Origin: Ignavibacteria bacterium
GTDB lineage: Bacteria > Bacteroidota > Ignavibacteria > Kapaibacteriales > UBA4661
Assembly: GCA_013298375.1 (NCBI GenBank)
Contig: JAAFHM010000012.1
Location: 1-26,499 of the forward strand
DNA: 26,499 bases
Direction: 5' to 3'
Made by a program: the position numbers and the translations under genes. A model generated the notes under the pieces. The model was given only the letters and a program-made list of their open reading frames with translations, was not told the origin of the DNA and made no database searches. Shown in pieces: positions 17,157 to 24,703 of this stretch; position 1 is the first letter of the stretch; the number at the start of each line of letters is the position of its first letter.

Positions 17157-17579
17157 TTAATCAGTATTCTGCCGTTTTGCATGAACAAAATCGTCGTAAT
17201 TACGGTAATAATCATCTTCCGAATAATGATTCGATGCCAACACAAACAATACCGCGCCCGACGAAAAATTCACGAGTTCGCGCCAAATCATCGTTGGCAC
17301 ATACAGCCCGTGATATGGGCGGTTCAGCGTCACGGTCTTGCGTTGCCGTCCGTCGTCCAGCATCACATCAAAACTGCCGGACATAGCGATAATAAGCTGT
17401 TGCAAATCCTTGTGCGCGTGACCGCCACGCTCTGCGCCGCCCGGCACATCGTAGAGGTAGTACGCCCGTGCCAGTGGAAAGGGGATATGCCGCCCGCTTT
17501 CCACAAAGGAAAGGCTACCACGCATATCTTCGCCAATGGTCGGAAGATTGATTATTGCCGTATCGTGAATGGTCGTCAT
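17157..17579 (-). CDS. dTDP-4-keto-6-deoxyglucose 3,4-ketoisomerase (QdtA/FdtA/WxcM-like cupin)
   Basis: A 140-residue single-domain cupin that moves the keto group of dTDP-4-keto-6-deoxyglucose from C4 to C3, preparing it for 3-amination. The cupin core AERGGHAHKDLQQLIIAMSG (about 49-68) carries H54 and H56 at the positions of the catalytic histidines of FdtA, and GSFDVMLDDG and NRPYHGLYVPTMIW follow. The frame reaches a TTG three codons upstream, but the ATG at 17579 is the normal start. It begins 12 bp after upp and precedes the aminotransferase, its expected partner, by 61 bp. QdtA (gluco product) and FdtA (galacto product) cannot be separated by eye. Confidence 0.88.
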   Translation of the reverse strand: MTTIHDTAIINLPTIGEDMRGSLSFVESGRHIPFPLARAYYLYDVPGGAERGGHAHKDLQQLIIAMSGSFDVMLDDGRQRKTVTLNRPYHGLYVPTMIWRELVNFSSGAVLFVLASNHYSEDDYYRNYDDFVHAKRQNTD

Positions 17580-17591
17580 AGCGTACAAAAA

Positions 17592-18212
17592 TTAGACTGT
17601 TCCGTGATAGCGGTCTCCGGCATCGCCTAATCCCGGCACGATAAAACCATGCTCATTCAAGCAACGGTCAAGCGTTGAGGTGAGAATTTGAATATTGGGA
17701 AACATCGTTTCGACGCGCTTCACACCTTCCGGGGCTGCTATCACCGAAACAATCACCATACGCTTTGCACCGCGCTCTTCCAGCCGTTCGAGCGTCGAGC
17801 AGATACTTCCGCCCGTTGCCAGCATGGGGTCAAGCACAAACACGAGTGAATCCGGCGTGAGCGTGGGAATATTGCAGTAATATTCTTCGTTGGCAAGCGT
17901 TTTTTCATTGCGACTCAGACCAATGTAGCCAATGCGGGCTTCCGGCATAAGGTCGCTAAAAGCCTGCACCAGCGAAACACCCGCCCGCAACACCGGAAGC
18001 AAAATGACATCATGTCCAATATCGTACCCTTCGGTTTCCTCCAAAGGCGTTTGTACGCGCAAGGTACGCAGACCAAGAAATTTTGCGGATTCTACGGCAA
18101 GCGCTGTGCCGATTCGTTGCATTGCGGCACGGAAGCGGTCGGGAGAGGTGGTTTTATCACGCAAAAGCGTGATGTCGCGCCGAACAAGCGGATTATCAAG
18201 AACGGTGAGCAT
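17592..18212 (-). CDS. upp: Uracil phosphoribosyltransferase
   Basis: Salvages uracil with PRPP to give UMP in the cytosol. The 206-residue length is typical (about 208). The N-terminal pattern ITLLRDKTTSPDRFR (14-28), the PRPP loop VLDPMLATGGS (126-136) and the uracil-binding tail PGLGDAGDRYHGT (193-205) are all present. The frame extends 35 codons upstream, but that segment is A/T-rich and repetitive, so the ATG at 18212 (MLTVLDNP) is used. It is the first gene of the series with the sugar ketoisomerase 12 bp downstream. That is an odd partner, though nucleotide supply for sugar activation is a conceivable link. No Shine-Dalgarno is clear. Confidence 0.95.
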   Translation of the reverse strand: MLTVLDNPLVRRDITLLRDKTTSPDRFRAAMQRIGTALAVESAKFLGLRTLRVQTPLEETEGYDIGHDVILLPVLRAGVSLVQAFSDLMPEARIGYIGLSRNEKTLANEEYYCNIPTLTPDSLVFVLDPMLATGGSICSTLERLEERGAKRMVIVSVIAAPEGVKRVETMFPNIQILTSTLDRCLNEHGFIVPGLGDAGDRYHGTV

Positions 18213-18227
18213 ACGTTGAATGATAGT

Positions 18228-18255
18228 GTTAAGTTTTGAATGTTGAGTTTTGAGT
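18228..18255. repeat. Tandem 14-mer built from heptamers
   Basis: GTTAAGTTTTGAAT (18228-18241) is followed directly by GTTGAGTTTTGAGT (18242-18255), with 12 of 14 bases alike. Each divides into two 7-mers. It lies in the 113-bp gap upstream of upp and resembles in design the heptamer array near hisH. Confidence 0.6.
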
Positions 18256-18325
18256 GGAGAGAGTTGTAATCGCCATAGAAATAACAACTTGTTGCTGTTT
18301 TTCTTGGCAATTATCAACGTAATTG

Positions 18326-19759
18326 CTATTTGCCGGAAAAATTCGGGAAAAAGTAGAGTGTGGCTCTTGGAACAGAAAAGACAAAGCCTGTTAGAGTGCG
18401 GGAATCGCTGAGTCCGTAGGTTTTATCTTGGTTCAACCCCAAGACAATATTTGCCCGCCATTCAAAACCCGGATAAAATATCCCAATGGGAGTTTTGAGA
18501 TTCATACTGATACCGATGATATTTGCATGAAATCCCCAGTAACCTCGTGTTTCTTGTAGGTTAAAACGGGTGGTCATATATGATGCACCAACCATAAAAT
18601 GGAAGTTTACGATATTCCAAGGATTAACAACATATTGCAACGCAAGGTCGAATGCTTGCTGCTCGTCAGGATTGTCTTGGCGCGGTTTTCCTGTGCGTGG
18701 GTCAATGGCGGTGACTGCGCGATTCAGCCCATAGACGTATGATGCGTTAATAGCCCACCGGTCAGCAATATGTACCATGATGCTTGCACCCGGTCCGATA
18801 GCTTGCCCATCATACTGCTGATTTCCTTTATTGGTAAATTCCGTGAGTGCGTTCAGTCCCAAAAGACCACCAACACCAATAATTTTCTTATACGGATTTG
18901 GCGGGTCGGTGTATTCTTCCTCTTCTTCGGGTGTTGTTTGGGCAAATGCTTGATGGGGGGCGCTTGCCAGCATCGTGCCGATGAAGAGCAACGCAATAAG
19001 GCTTAATTGAAAAAAACGCATCGCATTTTGTGTGGTTTGCGCCAGAACATCGGTCAGCGTCATGGAGCGAATTTCAGCGACTTTCTCCGCGACAAGGCTC
19101 ACAAATGCTGGTTCGTTGCGTTTACCGCGATGGGGAACAGGCGACATATAAGGCGCATCGGTTTCAATCATGATGGTATCCATTGGCAAACTTGCGACGG
19201 TTTCAGAAAGAAGGGATTTTTTGAAGGTAATATTTCCGGTAAAGGAGATGTGGAAGCCGAGACGCACGGCGCGTTCCGCCTGTTCCGGCGTACCGGAAAA
19301 GCAGTGCAGCACTCCGCGCAACGAGCCATCCTGCTCTTCGTCGAGAATTGTCATCATATCTTCGTCCGATTCGCGGTTATGGACAATCACGGGCAAGTTC
19401 CGGCGCTTGGCGATGCGTAATTGCTTGCGAAACACCTCTTGTTGCACCTCGCGTGGCGCAAAATCATAGTGATAGTCCAAACCAATTTCGCCAATAGCCC
19501 TGACGCGCTCTCCGTAGCTGAGTTCTTCGACCTTGGCAAGCGCTTCGTCACTGGCTTTTAGGGCATCGTGTGGATGAATGCCCATACCACAAAAAATCCG
19601 CTCATCGGATGAAGCCAATGCTAAAACCGCATCAAACCTTGCTGGTTCGATTGCCGGAATGACGAGGTGCGTCATACCTGCCTCGAATGCCCGCTCTATG
19701 ACTTCGGTGCGGTCGCTGTCAAACTGCTTGTTGTCGAGATGACAATGGGTGTCAATCAT
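18326..19759 (-). CDS. TatD-family deoxyribonuclease fused in frame to an outer-membrane beta-barrel
   Basis: The 477-residue frame has two parts. Residues 1 to about 251 are a complete TatD metal-dependent DNase with all ligands: H5/H7 (DTHCHL), E91 (GEIGLDYH), H127 (VIVHNR), H152 (LHCFSG) and D201 (ETDAP). Where TatD normally stops (NAMRFFQL, 245-252) the frame continues straight into a classic Sec signal peptide starting at M247 (MRFFQLSLIALLFIG, cleavage near AFA|Q at 273), an acidic linker EEEEEYTD, and about 190 residues of alternating beta-strand sequence typical of an outer-membrane barrel. The ATG at 19759 has an AAGGA Shine-Dalgarno. Either this is one fusion protein or a separate protein is also started at the ATG at 19021. 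The second part has no recognised family. It follows the OstA-like gene by 106 bp. Confidence 0.82.
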   Translation of the reverse strand: MIDTHCHLDNKQFDSDRTEVIERAFEAGMTHLVIPAIEPARFDAVLALASSDERIFCGMGIHPHDALKASDEALAKVEELSYGERVRAIGEIGLDYHYDFAPREVQQEVFRKQLRIAKRRNLPVIVHNRESDEDMMTILDEEQDGSLRGVLHCFSGTPEQAERAVRLGFHISFTGNITFKKSLLSETVASLPMDTIMIETDAPYMSPVPHRGKRNEPAFVSLVAEKVAEIRSMTLTDVLAQTTQNAMRFFQLSLIALLFIGTMLASAPHQAFAQTTPEEEEEYTDPPNPYKKIIGVGGLLGLNALTEFTNKGNQQYDGQAIGPGASIMVHIADRWAINASYVYGLNRAVTAIDPRTGKPRQDNPDEQQAFDLALQYVVNPWNIVNFHFMVGASYMTTRFNLQETRGYWGFHANIIGISMNLKTPIGIFYPGFEWRANIVLGLNQDKTYGLSDSRTLTGFVFSVPRATLYFFPNFSGK

Positions 19760-19865
19760 ACTGTTCCTTGAAAACGGTGAAACGAGAAACCTTTGCGCCA
19801 TACCGTTCTGCGAATGCTTGGGCGCGGTGTTTCGGGTGATTTACGAAAACAAGAGGAACAGTGTT

Positions 19866-21611
19866 TCATTGAGATATTGATTGTTTCGTTGTTGGGTTAC
19901 TTGGTAATTTACTTGGTGACGGTTTGGCTGTTTGCGGCTTGAATGCTTGCGTTGCGGCTCTTTGTGTGCTTGTTCCTTGTGGTTTTGCTCCTTGTTTACC
20001 GCCGCGCTCAAGAACTGGTCGGTCGGTCATCCACGCAAAACCGCGTAAACGCAAGGTAGAAAGCTGTTTTCGGGTGATATGCTCTGGAATATATTCACCC
20101 TCGACTTTTCCGCGCCAGACAATCGTTTCGATTTCGCCTTTATCGAAAAGAATTTTTATCGTATCGGCAGCATTACGAACCGCACCATCGGGCTGTTTTG
20201 TGCCATCGGCATTATCTGATGAACCAAAATACAGGTTAAATGCCTTGCCCTCTGCCACGACTGACCGCATTGTATCGCGCTGAATCGAAATAATAATATT
20301 TTCGCCTTGAAGTTGGTCTATTCGGTCTTGGTGCGCCGAATCGTTTTTGCTGGCTGCAAAAGCATTGCCGTTAGCCGTGATGCGCTCTAGGCGCTTTCCT
20401 TCCAGTAGTACGATGATAGAATCTGCCCGCAACTGCGTGGAATCAAGCCAAAGTCTTGGTCGCTCGTTTTGGGGCTGCTTGACCACTTGCTTACTTGGTT
20501 CTTGGGCGGTTGATTCTTGATTGTTTGTCTCTTGACCGCCTGTTTCTTGAGACTTGATTGTTGCTGATGTTGTTGTGCTTATATCATCGGGCAGAAGTCG
20601 AATGCGATTGAACGTTTTTTCGTACACACCAAGATTGGCGCGACCTGCAAGTTGGCGGCGTGTCATCTGGACATTTCCTGTGGCGCGATAAACTTCGCTG
20701 GTATCCAAACGAAACGCTTCCAGCAAATTACCAGTTATGCAGAGTGTATCCAAACGTTTTTCGGGGATTTGGACAGTGGCGCTGGTGGATGCTTGTTTTT
20801 TTGCGGGCAATGCCGTCGTATTTTTTTTTGCAGAAGTCCGTTCTGAGGGCTGTTTCGGAGATTGTTGAAATGAGCGCTCCGGCTTGTCGCCCTCGACGGT
20901 ATCAATCTGGCTCACCATTGGCGGCGGATTATTAGGGTAACTCGTCATACGGGAATAGCGCTGCGACGGGATGTTGATAAGTGAATCTGCTTGCAAAAGA
21001 GCGCTTGAAACCTTGCTGATGGCACTTGCTTTGCCCGAAGCATAGCTGTTTTGCGTGGCGCGGTGATACTCAAGGGTATCGCAAAAAATAATGAGCGAAT
21101 CATTTTCAATCGAAACAGTACGAAAAAATCGTGCTATCTTGTTTGCCGCAGAGTACCAGCCTTCGCGGGCAGTGAGTGTACTGTTGCGGTCAAGCAGCGT
21201 CACGCCCCCTGAACCGGAGATCTGCCGCGCAAAGCCGTCATAACTACCTTGCGCAGTTTTCATCGTGACGGTTCCTTGTTTCAGGATGACATTGCCAAAC
21301 ATATCGGCGCGATTTTGTTCGATGTAATGCACAGCGCGATTGCAGGTGATGGTAACAGCGCCTTGCGTCAGCACAACGTTGCCGATAAGTTCCCGTACAA
21401 AGCCCGATGCTGTGGCGTTTCCAATGAGTTTTTCGGCTTGGAGGAACAGGGGTTGATTGGGCTGCACATCATCCGCTTCTTGTGCCAGTGCTGTTTGGTG
21501 GGCAGAGCATACAAAAAGACAAACTATGGCAAATGCCGCCACACGGTGTATATTTGTGCGCTCGACCGAATATTGCTGAAAAAATGTCTTACCGAAAATC
21601 CTTAGTATCAT
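19866..21611 (-). CDS. OstA/LptA-like periplasmic protein (LPS transport family)
   Basis: A 581-residue exported protein. The signal peptide has a long N-region (about 23 residues), a hydrophobic core (VAAFAIVCLFVC, 24-35) and cleavage near ALA|Q at 43. Residues about 55-220 form an OstA/LptA-like beta-jellyroll, with repeated patterns such as GNVVLTQGAVTITCNRAVHY and GNVILKQGTVTM. A second set of similar repeats appears from about 310 to 500 (ITGNLLEAFRL, ATGNVQMTRRQL, NGNAFAAS). Between and after these are low-complexity Q/T/S/P/K-rich linkers, including a tail of about 45 residues. Such OstA-like proteins in Bacteroidota are thought to handle LPS in the periplasm. The frame is open further upstream, but that part is antisense to the glycosyltransferase. 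The ATG at 21611 overlaps the divergent ATG at 21610. Confidence 0.85.
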   Translation of the reverse strand: MILRIFGKTFFQQYSVERTNIHRVAAFAIVCLFVCSAHQTALAQEADDVQPNQPLFLQAEKLIGNATASGFVRELIGNVVLTQGAVTITCNRAVHYIEQNRADMFGNVILKQGTVTMKTAQGSYDGFARQISGSGGVTLLDRNSTLTAREGWYSAANKIARFFRTVSIENDSLIIFCDTLEYHRATQNSYASGKASAISKVSSALLQADSLINIPSQRYSRMTSYPNNPPPMVSQIDTVEGDKPERSFQQSPKQPSERTSAKKNTTALPAKKQASTSATVQIPEKRLDTLCITGNLLEAFRLDTSEVYRATGNVQMTRRQLAGRANLGVYEKTFNRIRLLPDDISTTTSATIKSQETGGQETNNQESTAQEPSKQVVKQPQNERPRLWLDSTQLRADSIIVLLEGKRLERITANGNAFAASKNDSAHQDRIDQLQGENIIISIQRDTMRSVVAEGKAFNLYFGSSDNADGTKQPDGAVRNAADTIKILFDKGEIETIVWRGKVEGEYIPEHITRKQLSTLRLRGFAWMTDRPVLERGGKQGAKPQGTSTQRAATQAFKPQTAKPSPSKLPSNPTTKQSISQ

Positions 21612-22704
21612 GCGGATATTGCATCTTGCGGTTGAAAATTTTGCCGGAATCCCCATGCGGCTTGTGCATGAGGAACGGCGGCGTGGGCATGAAAGCCGAT
21701 TGATAACGCTGCTTTCGCCGATGCAAAAGTACGAAGAAGATATTGCATTACAGCTTCCTGCGCTCAATCTTCCGCAAATGAAGCAATTACGCCGTCTGGT
21801 GCGTGGCACTGCGAAAACGCCTATCCGCAATATTCGCCATGAGGGAGATGTAAAGCATTGGAAACCTTCCAATGCACTTGATGGTGCGCTTTTCCGCCTC
21901 CGCGATGCTTTGTGGCTGCCGGGAGTCAAACGGACGCTTGAGGATTTGGGCGGTTTGGAAAGTTTTGATCTTATCATTGCCGATGGTGGACATGATTTTA
22001 CGCGCTTTCCGCAACTGTTATCCCAAACGACTGTTCCGATTGTGACGATGTATTACGGGTCGGATATGCGCACACGCGGCATTATTTCTGCGGTTCAAGG
22101 AAAAGCTATTTGTACGTTTACCTTTGAATACGACCACACGCTGTTATTTCCGGAAGCACAGTTCCTGTTGTATCCTTACCAAGCGCCGGATTACGCGCCG
22201 TCGGTGGAATATGCTCCTCCAAGCCAGCATGAAGCTATTCGCATCGGACACGCTCCAACCAACCGTATTGGCAAAGGTACGGCGGAAATTCTTGCAGCAT
22301 TGGAGCGGATTCAATCGGATTTCCCCGTAGAAATCGTTATGATAGAAAATCTCCCACACGCTGAAGCATTGCGCCGCAAAGCCACGTGCCACGTATTTAT
22401 TGACCAAATCGGCGAACTTGGCTATGGCGTAAATGCGTTGGAAAGTCTTGCAATGGGCATACCAACGGCGGTAGAATTGATGCCGGATTTTGAGCAATTT
22501 TTGGAACAGCATTGCGGCGAGCCGCATCCTTTCGCTCTTCTTCGCCGGACGAGTCTGGAAGCGGATTTGCGCGATATACTGCAAAATATGAGTAATTGGA
22601 AATCACAAGGCACTATCGGACAAGCGTGGGTGCGGCGACATCATAGCATTCATAGGATTGTCGGTGTGTACTTAGGGCGTATAGAAGAAATGCTCAGGAA
22701 ATAA
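21610..22704 (+). CDS. GT-B glycosyltransferase (GT4-like)
   Basis: A 364-residue cytosolic glycosyltransferase of two Rossmann-like halves. The start MRILHLAVENFAGIPMRLV and the following EERRRGHESRLITL are typical of sugar transferases that act on envelope glycans. The C-terminal half has RIGHAPTNRIGKGT (211-224), the phosphate-contact region, and DQIGELGYGVNALESLAMG (265-283), equivalent to the E-x7-E-like donor-binding motif. Donor and acceptor are unknown. It begins on the same base pairs as the OstA-like gene but runs the other way. A perfect TAnnTTTG match (TATATTTG, 21549-21556) lies 53 bp upstream inside that gene and may be its -7 box, though no good -33 box was seen. A terminator-like hairpin follows the stop. 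Confidence 0.85.
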   Translation: MRILHLAVENFAGIPMRLVHEERRRGHESRLITLLSPMQKYEEDIALQLPALNLPQMKQLRRLVRGTAKTPIRNIRHEGDVKHWKPSNALDGALFRLRDALWLPGVKRTLEDLGGLESFDLIIADGGHDFTRFPQLLSQTTVPIVTMYYGSDMRTRGIISAVQGKAICTFTFEYDHTLLFPEAQFLLYPYQAPDYAPSVEYAPPSQHEAIRIGHAPTNRIGKGTAEILAALERIQSDFPVEIVMIENLPHAEALRRKATCHVFIDQIGELGYGVNALESLAMGIPTAVELMPDFEQFLEQHCGEPHPFALLRRTSLEADLRDILQNMSNWKSQGTIGQAWVRRHHSIHRIVGVYLGRIEEMLRK

Positions 22705-22714
22705 TCTTGTCCTG

Positions 22715-22748
22715 AAAAATGCTGATAACGCCATTTTTGATATTTTTT
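22715..22748 (+). terminator. Possible intrinsic terminator after the glycosyltransferase
   Basis: AAAAATG (22715-22721) pairs with CATTTTT (22732-22738) around a 10-nt loop and is followed by a T run (22743-22748). The stem is A/T-rich and hence weak. It starts 11 bp after the stop codon. Confidence 0.42.
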
Positions 22749-22831
22749 CCTAGAGTATTGTGTGGCAGAATATGCCGAATGGTCAAGTGTTATTGGTGAA
22801 TATTTACCTTCATTTTTTATCCCGTCCAGCT

Positions 22832-24067
22832 ATGCACTTTCCCCATTACAACGCCTTTGCACAAGCGCTTCAAGCCACGTGCCGCATTAGTGATCCTTGG
22901 ATAGAAGGTAAGCCGCGCTTTCGGATGGAACCCCTTCTGCTCCCGCAAACGGAATATGCCAAACTTTCCGAGGCAGCAGAGCGTGTTGGGGCGCTTTACG
23001 ACGAACTTTGCCGTCTTGTACTGAATAACCCGACTCTTTTGGATTTTTTCGACCTCACGCCCTTTGAACGCTTATTCTGGCTGGCTTCCGGCGGTGCATG
23101 GCATGGTATAGCTCGTCTGGACTTGTTTTTGCTGGCAGACGGCACGGTGCAGATGTGCGAAATGAACTCTGACACGCCAAGTGGCGAAGCCGAAACGGTA
23201 CTGTTGAACAGCCTTTTTGCCCCAAATTACCTTCCTTCGCAAAATCCCAATGCCCATTTCCCTGAGCGTTTTGTGGCGATGCTTCGCTCCTATCTCCCGC
23301 TCCCATCGCCCTCCCCGCAGTGTATTGGTATTATTTTTCCGACCGAAATTCCTGAAGATTTATCCATGATTTTGTGTTACGAAGAATGGCTTGTGAATGC
23401 GGGTTTTGAGGTCGTCATGGGAGCGCCGTATAACCTGCACCCAATGGAGGGCGGGGCGGTAGGAATGTTTGGAAAGTGCATCAATATTGCCCTGCGGCAC
23501 TATAAAACAGATTGGTGGGCAGAGCGCGAATCCGTGTGGCAAGACGGAGTGCCGTTTCCCGACGAAGAGCCACTCGAACGCGAAATTGCACTTTTGCTGG
23601 AAGCCTCTTCCAATGGGTACTTGCAGGTGGTGAATCCCTTCGGTGCTGTGCTGACGCAGAACAAACTCACAATGGCGTTTTTTTGGAGTTGCTTCGCACA
23701 ATTTTCCCCGGAATCACAAGAAACTATTCGCCGCTATGTGCCGGAAACTGTGCGTTTATGCGATATTGACGATGTTACTGTGTTAAAAAAAGACGACTGG
23801 GTATTGAAATCTGACTACGGCTGCGAAGGAGATGAAGTGATTATTGGCTCTGCGGTGAGCGAGGAACTTTGGCAATTATCGCTTCGCCAAGCAATTCCGA
23901 CGCGCTGGATTCTTCAACGCTTTTTTGATGCTGTCCCCACGCCCGACGGCTTTATTCCCAATTATGGCGTGTATTTGCTAGGTGGACAGACAGGCGGCAT
24001 TTACACTCGGCTTGCGCCTGTTTCGACCGATTACCGTGCGCTTTCGGTGGCGACTTTCCTCCAATAA
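22832..24067 (+). CDS. Glutathionylspermidine synthase-like ATP-grasp enzyme
   Basis: A protein of about 411 residues of the GSP_synth/preATP-grasp family, which forms an amide bond between a carboxylate and an amine using ATP. Motifs are ISDPWIEGKPRF near the N-terminus, RLDLFLLADGTVQMCEMNSD followed by TPSGEAE (substrate/ATP region), VLKKDDWVLKSDYGCEGDEV (nucleotide-binding lysines and glycine loop) and PNYGVYLLGGQTGGIYTRL near the end. The amidase domain of E. coli GspSA is missing, so only the synthetase activity would be present. The real substrates may not be glutathione and spermidine. The start is uncertain. ATG 22832 (MHFPHYNAFAQAL) is chosen as family-like; an ATG at 22772 and a GTG at 22760 are in frame. 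Its terminator is at 24115-24160. Confidence 0.82.
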   Translation: MHFPHYNAFAQALQATCRISDPWIEGKPRFRMEPLLLPQTEYAKLSEAAERVGALYDELCRLVLNNPTLLDFFDLTPFERLFWLASGGAWHGIARLDLFLLADGTVQMCEMNSDTPSGEAETVLLNSLFAPNYLPSQNPNAHFPERFVAMLRSYLPLPSPSPQCIGIIFPTEIPEDLSMILCYEEWLVNAGFEVVMGAPYNLHPMEGGAVGMFGKCINIALRHYKTDWWAERESVWQDGVPFPDEEPLEREIALLLEASSNGYLQVVNPFGAVLTQNKLTMAFFWSCFAQFSPESQETIRRYVPETVRLCDIDDVTVLKKDDWVLKSDYGCEGDEVIIGSAVSEELWQLSLRQAIPTRWILQRFFDAVPTPDGFIPNYGVYLLGGQTGGIYTRLAPVSTDYRALSVATFLQ

Positions 24068-24114
24068 ATTTAGGACTTACGAAAAAGGGAATTATGTTTT
24101 TATGTAAAAGAGTT

Positions 24115-24165
24115 AAACGGCAGAAATAGCGTTGAAAACACAGCTTTTTCTGCCGTTTTCTTTTA
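24115..24165 (+). terminator. Intrinsic terminator after the ATP-grasp gene
   Basis: AAACGGCAGAAA (24115-24126) and TTTCTGCCGTTT (24147-24158) form a perfect 12-bp stem with a 20-nt loop, followed by TTCTTTTATT. It lies 47 bp after the stop codon. Confidence 0.8.
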
Positions 24166-24217
24166 TTACTCATGATATACTCTCACCATAATTTGAGAAG
24201 CAATTCTCCGAGGCTGC

Positions 24218-24448
24218 TTGAAAAGTCAAAAGAAATTTGAAAAAAGCTGGCAAAGCCCGCACATTGAGGGATATGAATACCACTTTTACCCCACCGACCT
24301 GAGTATTGTCCGATGGAATATACTCGAACCATTGATAGAATCCAAATCTTCAACGAGGAGACCATCTGAACACTATCAGCATACGCTTGTCAATGCCGCA
24401 TTGTTTGTACGAAACAAGGTCGAAAAACTCTTCCTGTCCGGCGGCTGA
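24218..24448 (+). pseudogene. Remnant of an IS5-type transposase N-terminus
   Basis: The conceptual peptide (76 codons from a TTG) includes YPTDLSIVRWNILEPLIE followed by RRPSEH and VNAALFV. This order matches the N-terminal DUF4096 region of IS5/IS4-superfamily transposases, whose usual pattern is YPTDLTdxqWxxLxPLLP ... RGRP ... VNAIlYV. The next family motif (GCQWRxLP) is missing, and the frame ends at TGA after FVRNKVEKLFLSGG. No DDE domain follows in any frame, and no terminal inverted repeats were found by eye. It is read as a decayed insertion-sequence fragment in a gene-poor area. A short unrelated ORF with chance similarity is possible. Confidence 0.45.
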
Positions 24449-24703
24449 AGACCGCAAATACACTGACACCCAAACGGGTTTGGCGTATGCAATTTTTAGC
24501 ATAGTTTTTGACGTATCAATACAAAAACAAATCATTGTGTTTTTCCATGAAAATTGTAGATTACTCCTTGTCTCGTACAATTCTTCTGTCGTTAAGATTG
24601 CCTTTCCAACAAAAGTGCGGCTTCCTCTGCGGAAAAAGGACAATCTTTGGCACAATAACTCTCTTGCGTCCATCAACCAATCATCAACAAGGAGAATGCC
24701 TCT
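24449..24703. other. No gene recognised between the IS remnant and the LytTR gene
   Basis: Short overlapping open frames exist on both strands, but none shows family motifs, a ribosome site with a sensible start, or normal composition. The plus-strand frame that runs through this stretch ends inside the LytTR gene and turns into a Leu/Arg/Ile repeat there, as expected for an out-of-frame shadow. AAGGAG at 24689-24694 is the ribosome site of the LytTR gene. Confidence 0.55.

Noticed and set aside
21612..21977. N-terminal extension of the OstA-like frame by about 120 residues
   Set aside because: It is wholly antisense to a well-supported glycosyltransferase and has Arg/Ser/Cys-rich shadow composition; the signal peptide begins after the ATG at 21611.
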